64,000 nt of DNA from Coptis chinensis. Lineage: Eukaryota; Streptophyta; Magnoliopsida; Ranunculales; Ranunculaceae. How positions within the stretch are numbered: the first letter of the stretch is position 1; each line of letters opens with the position of its first letter. A model generated the notes under the pieces. That model was given only the letters and a program-made list of their open reading frames with translations, made no database searches and was not told the origin of the DNA. Of the stretch, positions 24,043-35,117 are shown in pieces. Position numbers and translations under genes: made by a program. The DNA lies in assembly GCA_015680905.1 (NCBI GenBank), contig CM027378.1, positions 87,759,501 to 87,823,500 of the forward strand, written 5' to 3'.

Positions 24043-25399
24043 TCAAGATTAATGCCACAAAATGGGCAGACAAAGGGTAGACAAAGGGTGGTTGAGATTT
24101 TGTGGGGATCTGAGTTAAATGTGCATGGGGCTTTGTGTAGCCCTTATTAATGAGAGAATTTTTTTAATACAAATTCAATGCATGCATTGGTTGTACATTG
24201 GATTCCTAATATAATCAAAATTTTCAATTAATAAAAAAAATAATAGGCATAAATCAAATTGCTCTTCTTTCCTATTTATTGCATTTAATAGAAAGTAAAA
24301 CACCTTTGAGGAATTTTCTCAATAGCATTTAAATTATTTACTTCATGAGCTTGAATGGCTTTTAAATGAATTAAATGGTTTACGATTTGAAACCCAAAAG
24401 TTTTTTCTCAAATACATTTTAAACAATGACATCCGATTCTAATTAATTGGTGGGAGACCGACAACTGCAGTGGGTGGTCGAGAACTCGAGATACCGTAAA
24501 GACTTTGAATGGGCTTGGGCTTGGGCTTGGGTTTCTACCACCTTACACTCTAAAGCACAATAAATTGTAAGAAAACGATCCAACTTCCATTCCCTTCCAT
24601 TAATTTTTTCCCTTTAACCCTGGATTGTATTAAAACTTTCAAAGCAAAAAAACGATCCAAATGGAAAACGAAATAGCTCTAATACACATAGCTCTTTCAA
24701 TTGCTATAAGAAAGAAGATCTCAGGTCCCTTTTTTCGTTTTCTCCCCCTTGCTTTTGTCATTGTCCTCTATTATATCATGTTTTCTTATTCAGTATTCCT
24801 AATCTCATATAACTTTGTTTTCAATTTTTTTCCAATAATCTCTCAATTTCAGTCCATGGAATTGGTTGCATTTTCGGCAAAATGGTGATTGATGAGAGTG
24901 CAAAGCCCTCCAATTTTTTGGGGTCTGCAAAGATAAAAATTGGATGGTAAAAGGTCACCCTCCTTCTTCGGGTAAGTGACTAAGAGTTTTGAATATTTAT
25001 CAACTTCTTTATTAGGGCTTTGATTCTATTTCATTTTTCAAAATTTTATGCTATGTAATTCCTACTCCGAGGTTAGCTTAACATAGACAAAACCATCACC
25101 TGTAAGATATTTAGTTGGAAAACTTCTATGTTGGTACTGATTAGCACAATTAATGTCATAGAAGACTTCGGAAGGCAGAACAGAAGTCATAGAAAAGGTA
25201 ACACGGGTGAGTCATGATTATTGACGACCTTTTGGGTTGAATTGATTGGATTAGCTACAACATCTATAAACTTCGGTGAAAGAAGCCAATTTGTGCTTTT
25301 AACTTCCATTGAAGAATTGAACAACCGTTTTGCAATTTGATTGGAATTAGAAGATGACTATCTGTTATCACAAATTAAATCATCAACATTAAATCCTCC

Positions 25400-25430
<31 letters not shown>

Positions 25431-28400
25431 TTGTACGTACATTGACATATATATGAAGTAACAATGTGCTCGGCGACATTAATGTATTATTATTATAAGC
25501 TTACTGAGAATATCATATTTTGATTAGAAAATATGTTGATAAGGATCGAACTCTATATATTCCATATCCAGAAGGACATCTTCTTTACATAGCACTCCAT
25601 GTAATTAGTTACGAACCATGGTACTTCTGAGATATTTCACATGTGCAATACCTTTTGTTATTGCAGAAGTGAAATACAGTGGTTTTTGTCATCCATCTAG
25701 GATTTTTTCAATTTTTCATCATCTTTTTAGAGTTTAAATTCCAGTTTTCATGTTTCTAATGCATTACTGATCAACCTCATTAATGTTTCAATTTTGTTAA
25801 TGATCACTGATTTAGCTTCTTCTATATGGAAATGATGGAATTGTTGTACTTAATGATTTCAATCTGAAATCCAAAAACATTTGTATTTAATACCATGAAG
25901 ACCTATGGACTGCCTTGAAACCTTACATTGGCTTGGCAAAGTACAAACAACAATCTCCCTCACTTCCTCAACTCAAAGTTTGATATTTACTTTGTCCGTT
26001 TATTCATCTCTTTTCTTATTTGTAGTTGTGCAGAGAATCTCTACCTAAGTGAAATCATCCCTTCTCAAGTAATCTCACTCTCACGAACTCTTTCTTTCAT
26101 TTGATGTATTTTCTCTAGAAGAAATGTAAAATCAATATGCATTTTCATGAGATTTATATTGCATGAATTATAGGGATAGGGCCATTTGTATTGAAATGTC
26201 ATAAACACAACGCCGAATTCATATGGAATTTCTCTAATTGAATCGACTTAGCTTGATTGAGTTTGAAGTTGAGTCGGTGGGGTTTTCCCTTTTCTTCACT
26301 CTATAATGCTATTGCTATTGTATCACATATACATTCTTTTTACCAAAACTATTTTAAATATTAATTTTATTTCTTAGAGGTTTAATGATTTAAAAATGCA
26401 TCAACTTGATTGATTGGTAAGCACGAGCTGGCAACAACTTCACACTTGTTGAGGAAACCGAGGTTATTATGATCATATTGATTTGGTTCCCGTTTTGAAA
26501 TATTTGGAAGTTCAAATCAGATTTGTTATATGTAGATATGAGGTTCCTTTGGAACTCAAATCAATTCGGAACCGATTGGTTCTTAAAGACAATAATAACA
26601 CTTTCTTCTTTTCTTCATTATATTACAGATTGCTCTCTTTGAGGAAGTTTCTTCTCCAACTCTGCTTTCGAATGCAAAGCTTGCAACAATAATGGTTCTT
26701 GAGACTACTTCCATTACTTTACCAGTTTTATAGTCTATGTGATTCAATTTGGTTCATCGTTTCAGTTTGTTTATAAAAATGTCTCTCATTTTCACTCGCT
26801 TTCTTTTAAGAATTTGTTCACATCCGAGTCGAATTTGCTCCCAGTCTGTATAGATGTATAGATCCATTCAAGCTAGGTACTCATAATTAGCTTATGTTCT
26901 CCTATGACTATTATTTTTTGGTTAAGGAAGTAAGGTAATGTGCATAAGTAGTTAATGTGCAAACAAGGAATTGCCTAATAATGGCGAGTTGAATCAGGCA
27001 CTGCAGCAGTTGCAAGGTTTACATGCCACCGTTCAGGCCTCATTATGATAGGAGAACGAGGTTGTGGAATTTTATTCTACGTGTGTAGTACAATATGGAT
27101 TTCTAATTTTATCCCAACGTTTAGAGTTTTTGGGGGTAGTCAAACATATGAAAATTTACAAGCGCGATGTTTCGGCTAAGATTATATAGGTTCTTCAACT
27201 TATGCAATCTATTAAAAGTCACCAACTGTTTAGTGGTGTTTATGAATCAACTGTTATAATGATGTTAATCGTCTAAGGCAAAGGACTGGCCAGAGAGTGC
27301 ACCAAAGCAATGGCTAGATTCGAATGAAGAGGCAACCAAGTCGGTGCAAGGCAAAGCTAGAAAGAAGAATGTTCCTTGGTTGTACAAATAATGCAGCGCT
27401 CATCTTATCATGTAGGTTTTGTTGTTCTAGGATACCAATATCTACTAAAGAATCATGCTTGATCGGTTAGTGGTGTCTCTTAATGACATGGAGTGCGGTT
27501 CAACCAGTATTCACAAGTACCACCCACTGCAAATCTCTGGCAACATGTGAAGCGAGTAATTAAACAATTTGTTTTTTGAAATTAGAATCTCAACAAAAAA
27601 ACAGCACGTGAAATTTTCAGCGTATAAAATTACCTATATTTACTGATAGACTTGCATTTTACATTTTTATTGCCATATTTTGCTTTCTGTTGTGATAGTA
27701 ACTTTGCAAATAAGTACTGACAGTCAAAGGTTCTTCATCCAACGACTAGAACTGGGAGTTCATAACCCCAATTTTAGTTTTTTTTAACTAAGTTGAATTT
27801 GTATTTAATAATATATATCATATCCATATTCGAATTGGGTATTTTACACCATATATGCTATTTTAGAATGTAGTTCATGTATTTTAACTTTATCGCTCAC
27901 ATATTAGGTAAGGCAAACAACCAGTATTGCTTGGGAGTCTTCATGTCAAATAGCTTTGCAAGATCCAACATAGTGAATTCTTGCCACCATTACAGAGAAC
28001 TTTTTTAATTTTCTATGAAAGTGTATGTGTACTTTATTACTTTGGTTTCAGTTCTGAAGACCTTACATTAATGGTCTAAAAGCAACGAAACAGTTATGTT
28101 ATTGTTAAAACATTTGTAACTTTTTTGTGTTTTAATGTCTAATGATTACACTAAATGTGAGATGTCTCCAATTGGATTGTAATTGTTTTGGAAATAAGGT
28201 ATAGTCGTATAGACAATGCTATTTGAGAAAAATCCACCTATTCAGGTTCTTTCTATTTTTAACCTTGGCAAGTTTTAATTTCTTTGAATTTTGCTTAATT
28301 GATCTACTCACTCAAAATGTTAAATTTTCGAAGGAGCATTCGCTCTTAATATGTTGAATGCATGCCAAAGGCATATTGAAATTTGTAGAAAATTTGTCTC

Positions 28401-29888
28401 ATTTGTATGAACATCAAAGTTTTGTAAGGCATTGTGAGCTCAATAATTGCAGGATGACTATTTGATTTTTGGGTAGGATCCAATTTAAACTTTATAATTG
28501 TCTAGAAGGTGAGAAAAATAGTGCCAGGAACTATAGGTTACAATTAACCATGGATATAGATACCTAATAGTTCTACAAAATAATTTGTTTGGGAGTAATG
28601 GAGCCATAGGTTACACTTAGAATCATAATGGAACATCGTATCATTCCAATTGGCAGACTAATGTGCATACTAAACTTTTGCTAATAGAGCACAAAGACTT
28701 AGAAATGTCATCCATGTCGAAGTCTTTACAAATTTTATATTCTATTTTAATAGGCATCATGATTTGTTTAATGTAAAAGAATTTCATGTGTGCCATGGTT
28801 TTCTTCATTTGATGTACAAGAATTATGCAATGTTACTTGCAAATGGTTGATCCAGTCCATTAGAAAGGTTTAAGCCAAACTTTTGAGCCAACAATTTGGA
28901 TCCAATTGAGATTTTCCTATAGTAAAGTAAATAAGGATTGAAGCGCTAAATGCTTACAACACTTATTGAGTTTTTTCTTCATATATTAGAGAAAAGAGGT
29001 GAAGTAATCTGGATATGTTGTGTGAATGTACTCAAAGAATAGCTTATTTGTTGAAGCATGGTATTGACATTGTGTTGCATGGAAAAAGATTCTTTGAATT
29101 TTACGAATTGGAATTGAGAGAGTAGAACCAGGTTATCCTATTCAATTTGTAAGTTTTCCGTCAATTTTTCTGTTCTTCAAGAGTTTAAGAGATGTTGCAA
29201 GTTGGAGTTCATTCCCAGTTTTTCTTTTAGTAGTTTTGGTGGATTATAAATAATAATCAATCCAATCTTTAATGTTAACAAGAAGAATGATTTGATCAGT
29301 GGTTTATATATAACACTTTTTTTTTTGTTATATTTGTTATTTTATTCTATTTATCTTCATTAGCGTATATGAATATTGCAGTATTTTATTGTTCATATAT
29401 ATAACCATATTATACCTTAATTATGGCCAGCAAAAGAGGGTAAATATTTAGAAAAAAAAAAAGAATGATTTTGGTTTTTCCAATAAATAAATTATGTTGT
29501 TTAAAACTTTTATACTTAATGATTCCCATATATGTTCAGAAGATGATGGTACACTTAGTAGGAAATTATAAGTAAATTAAATAAGATGCACACACTAGCA
29601 TTGAACCAAAACATCTCAAGACCTTAACGCCCAGAAGGCAGACATATTTACTAAATGATAATGGACATTGAACTTAAATTATATTTGTAAGTCTCGATGG
29701 ACGTAAGAGTTGATTCAGGTAATACATGGGAGAATATGAATATATAACTAATTCGAGCTATATTATTTGTAGGCATGTAGGTAAAAGAAAATGTGTACAA
29801 ATTTTAAAATACTTAGAAAGATGTATAGCACGAACAACATAATATGCACCTCATAACCAATCGTGCCGTAGGCACGGGTTACAACTAG
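24043..29888 (+). mobile_element. Helitron-like unit 1 (candidate)
   Basis: The right end has the Helitron 3' signature: a 6-bp-stem hairpin CGTGCC-GTA-GGCACG (29862-29876), then GGTTACAA and CTAG at 29885-29888, followed by T. The left end is proposed at TC (24043) because the next 100 bases resemble the start of the adjacent unit at 29889 (both have ACAAAATGGG, GACAAAG, GGGATCT and AGTTA-ATGTGC in the same order). No Rep/helicase gene is present, so it would be non-autonomous. A decayed Ty1/copia RNase H tail may lie near 29600-29660 (ADIFTK). The (TA)n tract at 25401-25428 lies inside. Confidence 0.4.
25906..27391 (+). pseudogene. Coding-like exon fragments of unknown protein
   Basis: Three short segments have protein-like codon content. 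25906-25977 encodes LWTALKPYIGLAKYKQQS and ends at a GT. About 26977-27050 gives ELNQALQQLQGLHATVQASL before stops. 27278-27391 gives KDWPESAPKQWLDSNEEATK then KKNVPWLYK and a stop codon. They are in the same orientation, separated by AT-rich DNA with splice-like borders. They could be exons of one small gene, or exons captured by the Helitron-like unit. I do not recognise the family. Confidence 0.25.
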
Positions 29889-29989
29889 TCTATTATAATA
29901 AAACAAAATGGGAGGACAAAGAGTGGTGGAGATCATCTTGGGATCTAAGTTAGATGTGCGTGGAGATTTGCATTGATCTCTTCTCAACC

Positions 29990-30475
29990 TTTAATGCAAA
30001 ATTAAATCAATAATCTATAATGCAAAAATTAATCAATAAAATGTTTTCATTTGAGTTAATACAAATTTAATCATTTTTAAACGTTTTTATTTGGGTTAGT
30101 GCAAAATTAAATCAATTAATTTCAATGTAAAAATTAATCAATAAAACGTTTCCATTTGGGTTAATGCAAATTTAATCATCTTTAAACGTTTCCATTTGGG
30201 TTAGTGCAAAATTAAATCAATTATCTTTAATGCAAAAATTAATCAATAAAACGTTTTTATTTGGGCTAATGCAAATTTAATCATCTTTAAACGTTTCCAT
30301 TTGGGTTAGTGCAAAATTAAATAAATTATCTTTAATGCAAAAATTAATCAATAAAACGTTTCCATTTGGGTTAAGACAAATTTAATCATCTTTAAACGTT
30401 TCCATTTGGGTTAGTGCAAAATTAAATCAATTATCTTTCATGCAAAAATTAACCAATAAAATGTTTCCATTCATA
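29990..30475. repeat. 105-bp tandem repeat
   Basis: Units recur at 30099, 30204, 30309 and 30414 (GTGCAAAATTAAATCAATTA start), exactly 105 bp apart. Each unit is itself two related halves sharing AACGTTTCCATTTGGGTTA. About 4.5 copies. Confidence 0.92.
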
Positions 30476-30764
30476 TCGAGATAGTTGAATCATTCGGAAA
30501 TGTAAACTGTCACAGGAAAGTGTCGAATGAGGATGCTAACCAACATAGCAAGCATGACGAATATGCATTAAATACATTTCATTGCAATTTGGTTGACTAT
30601 CGGCTGACAATCAATTTATGTTTCCGAAACTATTCTTGCATGCAATGAATCCCCAAGACATCCACATTACTTTGCCAATGATAATTGTAGGTGTACTAAT
30701 GCATGATAACTTGGCCACTTGCAGTGTAGAGTTGTTATAGAGCGAAAAACTTATTATTATTAAG

Positions 30765-31001
30765 TGATAAGATTGTTGTGGAAAGTGGGTGTTGCGAAAT
30801 GACCTTTGTTAGTTCAAGCACATCGTTACTTTGATAAAATTGTTGTGGAAAGTGGGTGTTGCGAAATGGCCTCTGTTTGTTCAAGCACATGGTTACATGA
30901 AATTAAGTGAAAAGATAGAGAAGGCAGTGACTAAGTTGATGGGTATGTATGAAGAAGTAAGAGAGAGGGGAATGAATGTATCTCCATCAAAACATGTATG
31001 A
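30765..31001 (+). pseudogene. C-terminal gene fragment with partial duplication
   Basis: From 30834 a clean frame reads LWKVGVAKWPLFVQAHGYMK, continues with EKIEKAVTKLMGMYEEVRER and ends GMNVSPSKHV plus TGA at 31001. The first 55-60 bp are duplicated just upstream at 30770-30828, where the frame has a stop. Codon content and a natural-looking C-terminus argue for a true exon. I cannot name the protein. Its place inside a Helitron-like unit suggests capture. Confidence 0.4.
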
Positions 31002-31539
31002 GATAGATAAAATTCTCTATCTTTGTAGTTTATTTATTTATTTTTTCTCTTGGTGAATTGTTTATTTATTTATTGATATTGTAATGTAAAGGAGAACTAT
31101 TGCCATATGTATAGCCTTGCAACATGTTCATTCTCATATTTTCAATCATATGTTTGTGATTATATTTCATATGTTATGTCTTTCTCTTCTAAGCATACTA
31201 TGTCGCATGTTCCATGGCACTAATGCTTTAACTGTATTATCTTTTATAGACAACTTCATAGTATCTCTAATAAAGTTACAATATTATTATATCATAGTAT
31301 TACAATTTGTAAACATGTGAAGATGTGTCGTACTTACTATTAAAAATATCTATATTTTCTCCGTGTAGGAATGAGTATGTTTAAGCACTCGATCACATGC
31401 ATGGTTTGATTGTCATAGTGCGCGAATATATATGACTCAAATAAAAAATATTTGATTGATATAATTCTTTATTTTTTCCATTAACGATTGATATAATTCT
31501 ATGAAAAGCAACATTAATGACATCCGTGCTTGTAGGCAC

Positions 31540-31542
<3 letters not shown>

Positions 31543-31604
<62 letters not shown>
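31543..31604. repeat. (TA)n microsatellite
   Basis: About 31 TA units. It is also the landing site of the next inverted-repeat element, whose two ends are both flanked by TATATATA. Confidence 0.95.
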
Positions 31605-31609
<5 letters not shown>

Positions 31610-32484
31610 GCTCTATTCAGGTCCGCACAAAATAAAGTCAGGACCTAAAAACAACATGTGACTTCTCCTATATATTCTCTTTCTTATTTTCTCTCTCTAC
31701 TAAAAAAATAGCCTAACTTTGTTAAAATCAGGTTCATAAAAAATAGCGTGACTTTCCTTATTCTCTCTCTTCTCCTCTCTCTCTCTCTCCTCTAATTTAA
31801 TAATAGTGAAAACTTATCCTCTCTTTTTCCTCTAATTTAATAATAGCGAAAATTTAGAGATAAATTTTGGTAATTCCAATCTTTGTCTCTTTTGTCACTT
31901 CCATGCCCACTTTTCTTAAAATCTATGGAAGAAAAGGAAAAGAGATAAAAGAGATTACTCTAATTTAATTGGGCTTGAAACAAGCAAAGGGAGCAAGTTT
32001 GCATTGCTTTATTTTTCTTCTTCGATCTCTTGAATTTACTTTATGGTTTGGCTTAGTGTTGGTCAAATTATTCATAGTTTATGTAAATGGATTCAAACTT
32101 GCCCTTCAAAAAAAAAAAAAAAAGGTTTCAAAGTTCGGTTTGCTTATTCCAATCTAAATGAAATTGCAAATCAAGAGTTGATTCTTTTACTGTGAATATC
32201 TCGTCAAGTTTCTTTGGTAAGAATCAAACTATAATAGTATGATATTCCTTACCTTAGTGACCATTAATGGCTGTGGAGTACAAGATAATTAATGATAAGA
32301 CAAAGAAGTGGGAATGATATTATTTGTTTATGATATAAATTTTGGTGGAGGAAGAGAGAGAAAGTGGGAGTTCGGCTATTTTTTAGTGGAGAGAGAGAAA
32401 ATAAGAGAGAGAATAGGGGAAGTCACGTGTTGTTTTTAAGTCTTGACTTTATTTTGTGTGGACTGGTCCTGACTAGAGCATTTC
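31605..32484. mobile_element. Inverted-repeat DNA element of 880 bp
   Basis: The left end (GAAATGCTCTATTCAGG, then CACAAAATAAAGTCA and CAACATGTGACTTC) is the inverse of the right end (GAAGTCACGTGTTG, TGACTTTATTTTGTG, CTAGAGCATTTC). Inverted similarity continues through the CT/GA-rich blocks for about 150 bp. Any target duplication is hidden in flanking TA repeat. There is no transposase; a 62-codon frame inside is not conserved-looking. Class undetermined. Confidence 0.75.
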
Positions 32485-32495
32485 TGTATATATAT

Positions 32496-32892
32496 AGTCC
32501 CGATCTTAAAGTATATACTTACTTTAAATTAAAATAAGTACATAAGTAAAATATCACTTAGAAAATGAATTCAACTCTAATTTTTTGTGGGTATTACCTA
32601 CACATCATAAAGATCATCTCCACAATATTTGAACTCATTTGAAAACCTCTAACTTAGCTAAAAATTGTTGTCATCTTTAAAAAGAAATCCAACGGTCAAG
32701 AAATATCGAGTTTGTGCAATCATCTTTTGCTTAGGTTAGAGGTTTCCAAATGATATGAAATTTTGTGGCGATGATATTTATGGTGAGTAGGTCATATCTA
32801 CAAAAAATTATGGTTGAATTCATTTTCTTAGTGAAATTTTACTTGCGTACTTATTTTAATTTAAAATAAATATGTACTTCTAAGATCGGGAC
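32496..32892. mobile_element. 397-bp foldback MITE
   Basis: The ends AGTCCCGATCTTA and TAAGATCGGGACT are perfect inverses. The inverted arms run about 120 bp (TTAAATTAAAATAAGTAC, AGAAAATGAATTCAAC). It is flanked by TATATATA on both sides, so its target duplication cannot be told from the surrounding repeat. Non-coding. Confidence 0.82.
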
Positions 32893-32999
32893 TATATATA
32901 TATGAGGTGTAATGTGCTCACTGTGGGCCTGTGGCAGCAAATTAATAATACAAAAATCTATTTAATACAAAAAATTAATAATAATAATAATGAAAGAGC

Positions 33000-33440
33000 T
33001 AAAAATGGTATCAATCTTTGAATATTCGGAAGCTTAAATAGCTGTCCACATTTACTATGAAATTCGTCAAATTTAATTTGGAATCTAACATTGTCAGATA
33101 ATTACTTTATTTAGATTACATTTCTGCCCAAAATAAGTTTTACCATGGTTTTCTAGGACTAATGCTGTGGACTTTTATTTTTATTTTATTTTAATAAAAC
33201 AATGAGCAGTATACTAGTATAGGAGCGGTACGGTAATTTGTTTTGACAATGTTACTGCTATTAGCCTAAATTTTTCTCAAAAATTTGGAAGCTTAAATTA
33301 GCTTTCCACATTTATTATGGAGTTCTTCAAATTTTATTTGGAATCCAGCATTGTCAGATAATCACTATCTTAGATTTTATTTTCTGTCCAAATAAGCTTT
33401 ACCATGGATTTTTAGGACTAGAACTTTGGACTTTTATTTC
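33000..33440. repeat. Diverged direct duplication, about 200 bp units
   Basis: About 33020-33190 and 33283-33440 are the same sequence, roughly 85 percent alike by eye (GGAAGCTTAAAT, CATTGTCAGATAAT, TTTACCATGG, TAGGACTA in the same order), 263 bp apart. Non-coding. Confidence 0.8.
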
Positions 33441-33661
33441 AATTTTCACTTTTTAAATAAAAAAAAGAGTGAATCTGATTAATATAATGTTGCTCTAGGA
33501 GCCTAAATTTTCTCAACTACGTACAACCGAACATTTTTCAAAAGAGAAGGCAAGGCAAGTTCCTAAAGACGAATTGTTTTTTCAAATTCAATCAAGATAT
33601 TTCTCTGTGAATTCATGCTTTCCACAAAGAGAAATTGGTCGAAATATGAGAAAGCAAAAGT

Positions 33662-34256
33662 ATTTTTTTTTTTTTGCTGTAAGATAATTGATATTATTAA
33701 AAACTAATATAGGTTACAAGAAAAGAAAAGAGTACATGTAGTGCAAAGCTAACAAGCTAGCTGCGCAACTTAGTTAACAAAATGGTAGTAAGCGCTATGC
33801 TAGTTCTCAAGATTGGCCAGAAATCTGGGTCGTACGTCCCACCACTCATTGACCCCATTACCTAGATTCTCACCATGCCTAGCACACTTGTTTGCGCCTG
33901 TGTTTACTTATCTCCATGCTGCCATGACATTGATCCACCTAGGTCTCGTCTTCAGTAATAACCATGCCGACCTAGCCTTCCAACAAACCTTGTTTCCTTG
34001 GAAAGCTTTAGCTACTGTTGTGGAATTCGTTTCTATCCATATTTCTGTCCACCCCACCCCAACTCCACTATTTTTTGAATGGCATGAATGATTGCCACTG
34101 TTTCTGCGATGTAGTTAATCTCGTTACACCTAACCCACCAGCAGGCTTACCAAGGAAGTTTCCTTCATGATCTCTCAGAACATAGCCCCAACCCGAGTTC
34201 CAGGATTGACTTTTGAGCAAACATCGATATTCGCTTTAATCGTGCCAGGTGGCGGT
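33662..34256 (-). pseudogene. L1-type LINE RNase H-like remnant, 3' part
   Basis: Read on the minus strand from 34256, PPGTIKANIDVCSKVNPGTR leads into an RNase H-like fold of the kind found at the end of plant L1 elements (RDHEGNFLGKPAGG, later IWIETNSTTVAKAFQG). It has several stops. A T run at 33662-33675 is the poly(A) tail of a minus-strand LINE. The upstream part of the same frame lies at 56586-56778, displaced by the Tat insertion. Confidence 0.7.
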
Positions 34257-34636
34257 TGTAGTGATCAGAGAAACTAACTACGATCAACAAGATTGAATTG
34301 CTAAAGGTAAATGATAAAGATTGAATCGAGAGAAATTTGTTATTGAATAAAAGTATCGGCTACAACATTCTCTCTCTCTCTCTTGTTCTAAGTTTACAGA
34401 TTTTGTATAATGAATTGGAATGAATCCATTTCTCCCACTTCCAGTCTTTATATAGTGTTGTAAGGCTAGCTTTGTCCAATCATCGGCGTGTCCATCCTCT
34501 TTTTCTTCCTCATTTTCCCGCCTTAAACCTGCAATACACAAACTATATTTGCGAAATATCAATTATTACATCGATATCTCTTATTAGTCACGATATACGG
34601 GCTGGAATATCAGGTTGACGATATTTGCCCACGACA
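34257..34636 (-). repeat. 3' LTR of the Tat element
   Basis: 380 bp, TG...CA bounded (minus strand TGTCGTGGGCAAATATCG to GATCACTACA). It lacks the MITE carried by its sister LTR and so shows the empty site TTATTGAATAAAAGTATCGG. A (CT)n tract lies at about 34371-34385. Confidence 0.9.
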
Positions 34637-34650
34637 TCGCCCCCTCTCGA
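34637..34650 (-). other. Polypurine tract of the Tat element
   Basis: On the minus strand CGAGAGGGGGCGA abuts the TGTCGTGG start of the 3' LTR. Position and composition fit the plus-strand primer of an LTR retrotransposon. Confidence 0.75.
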
Positions 34651-35117
34651 CACTTTCAAATTTCGACTATGAAAATTTGAATGTTTCGAAAACCAACACA
34701 AATTTAAAATTTTCAAAATTCAAAATTTCAAAATATCAAGCGGTTACATCTAGAAAATGAACAGTTATCACGAAATATTAGATATAAAAGCTTCCAATCG
34801 CTTTCTCTCTCTTCACTTATTCACAAAGAGTTTGAGACACTCCAACCCCACCACCATTAACAAACTGAAAAAGCTTCAACTTGGATTTTTCAGCTGTCTC
34901 CATCATCAAAACTTTCTACAAACTTGTCAGATTAGTCAACATAAACACTTAATATGGGATTTTCTGCAATAAACTCATCGTTGTCTTTAATCTTCTTGAA
35001 AAATTACACCTGTTTCTCTTTCTAAATTACTAAAAATTAGGGTTAGGGTTTTGATCTTAACCGTGCTATTTGTGTATCTCAATACTAACTAGACCTTGAA
35101 TTATAATTTTTGACAGT
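34651..35117 (+). other. Presumed leader/promoter of the antisense gene
   Basis: AT-rich region between the polypurine tract and the first ATG of the antisense frame, with CT-rich patches (34800-34870). A 71-codon frame at 34757-34972 has no recognisable features. No clear TATA box can be singled out. Confidence 0.3.

Larger units (their letters stand above)
29889..31542 (+). mobile_element. Helitron-like unit 2 (candidate)
   Basis: Begins TCTATTATAATAAAAC immediately after the CTAG of unit 1. A hairpin CGTGCT-TGTA-GGCACG at 31526-31541 resembles that at the end of unit 1, but the expected CTRR is missing because a TA microsatellite follows directly. It holds a 105-bp tandem repeat near its left end and a coding fragment. 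Without a clean 3' end this remains a candidate. Confidence 0.33.

Noticed and set aside
33813-34091. 92-codon plus-strand frame
   Set aside because: It is the shadow of the minus-strand LINE RNase H-like remnant.
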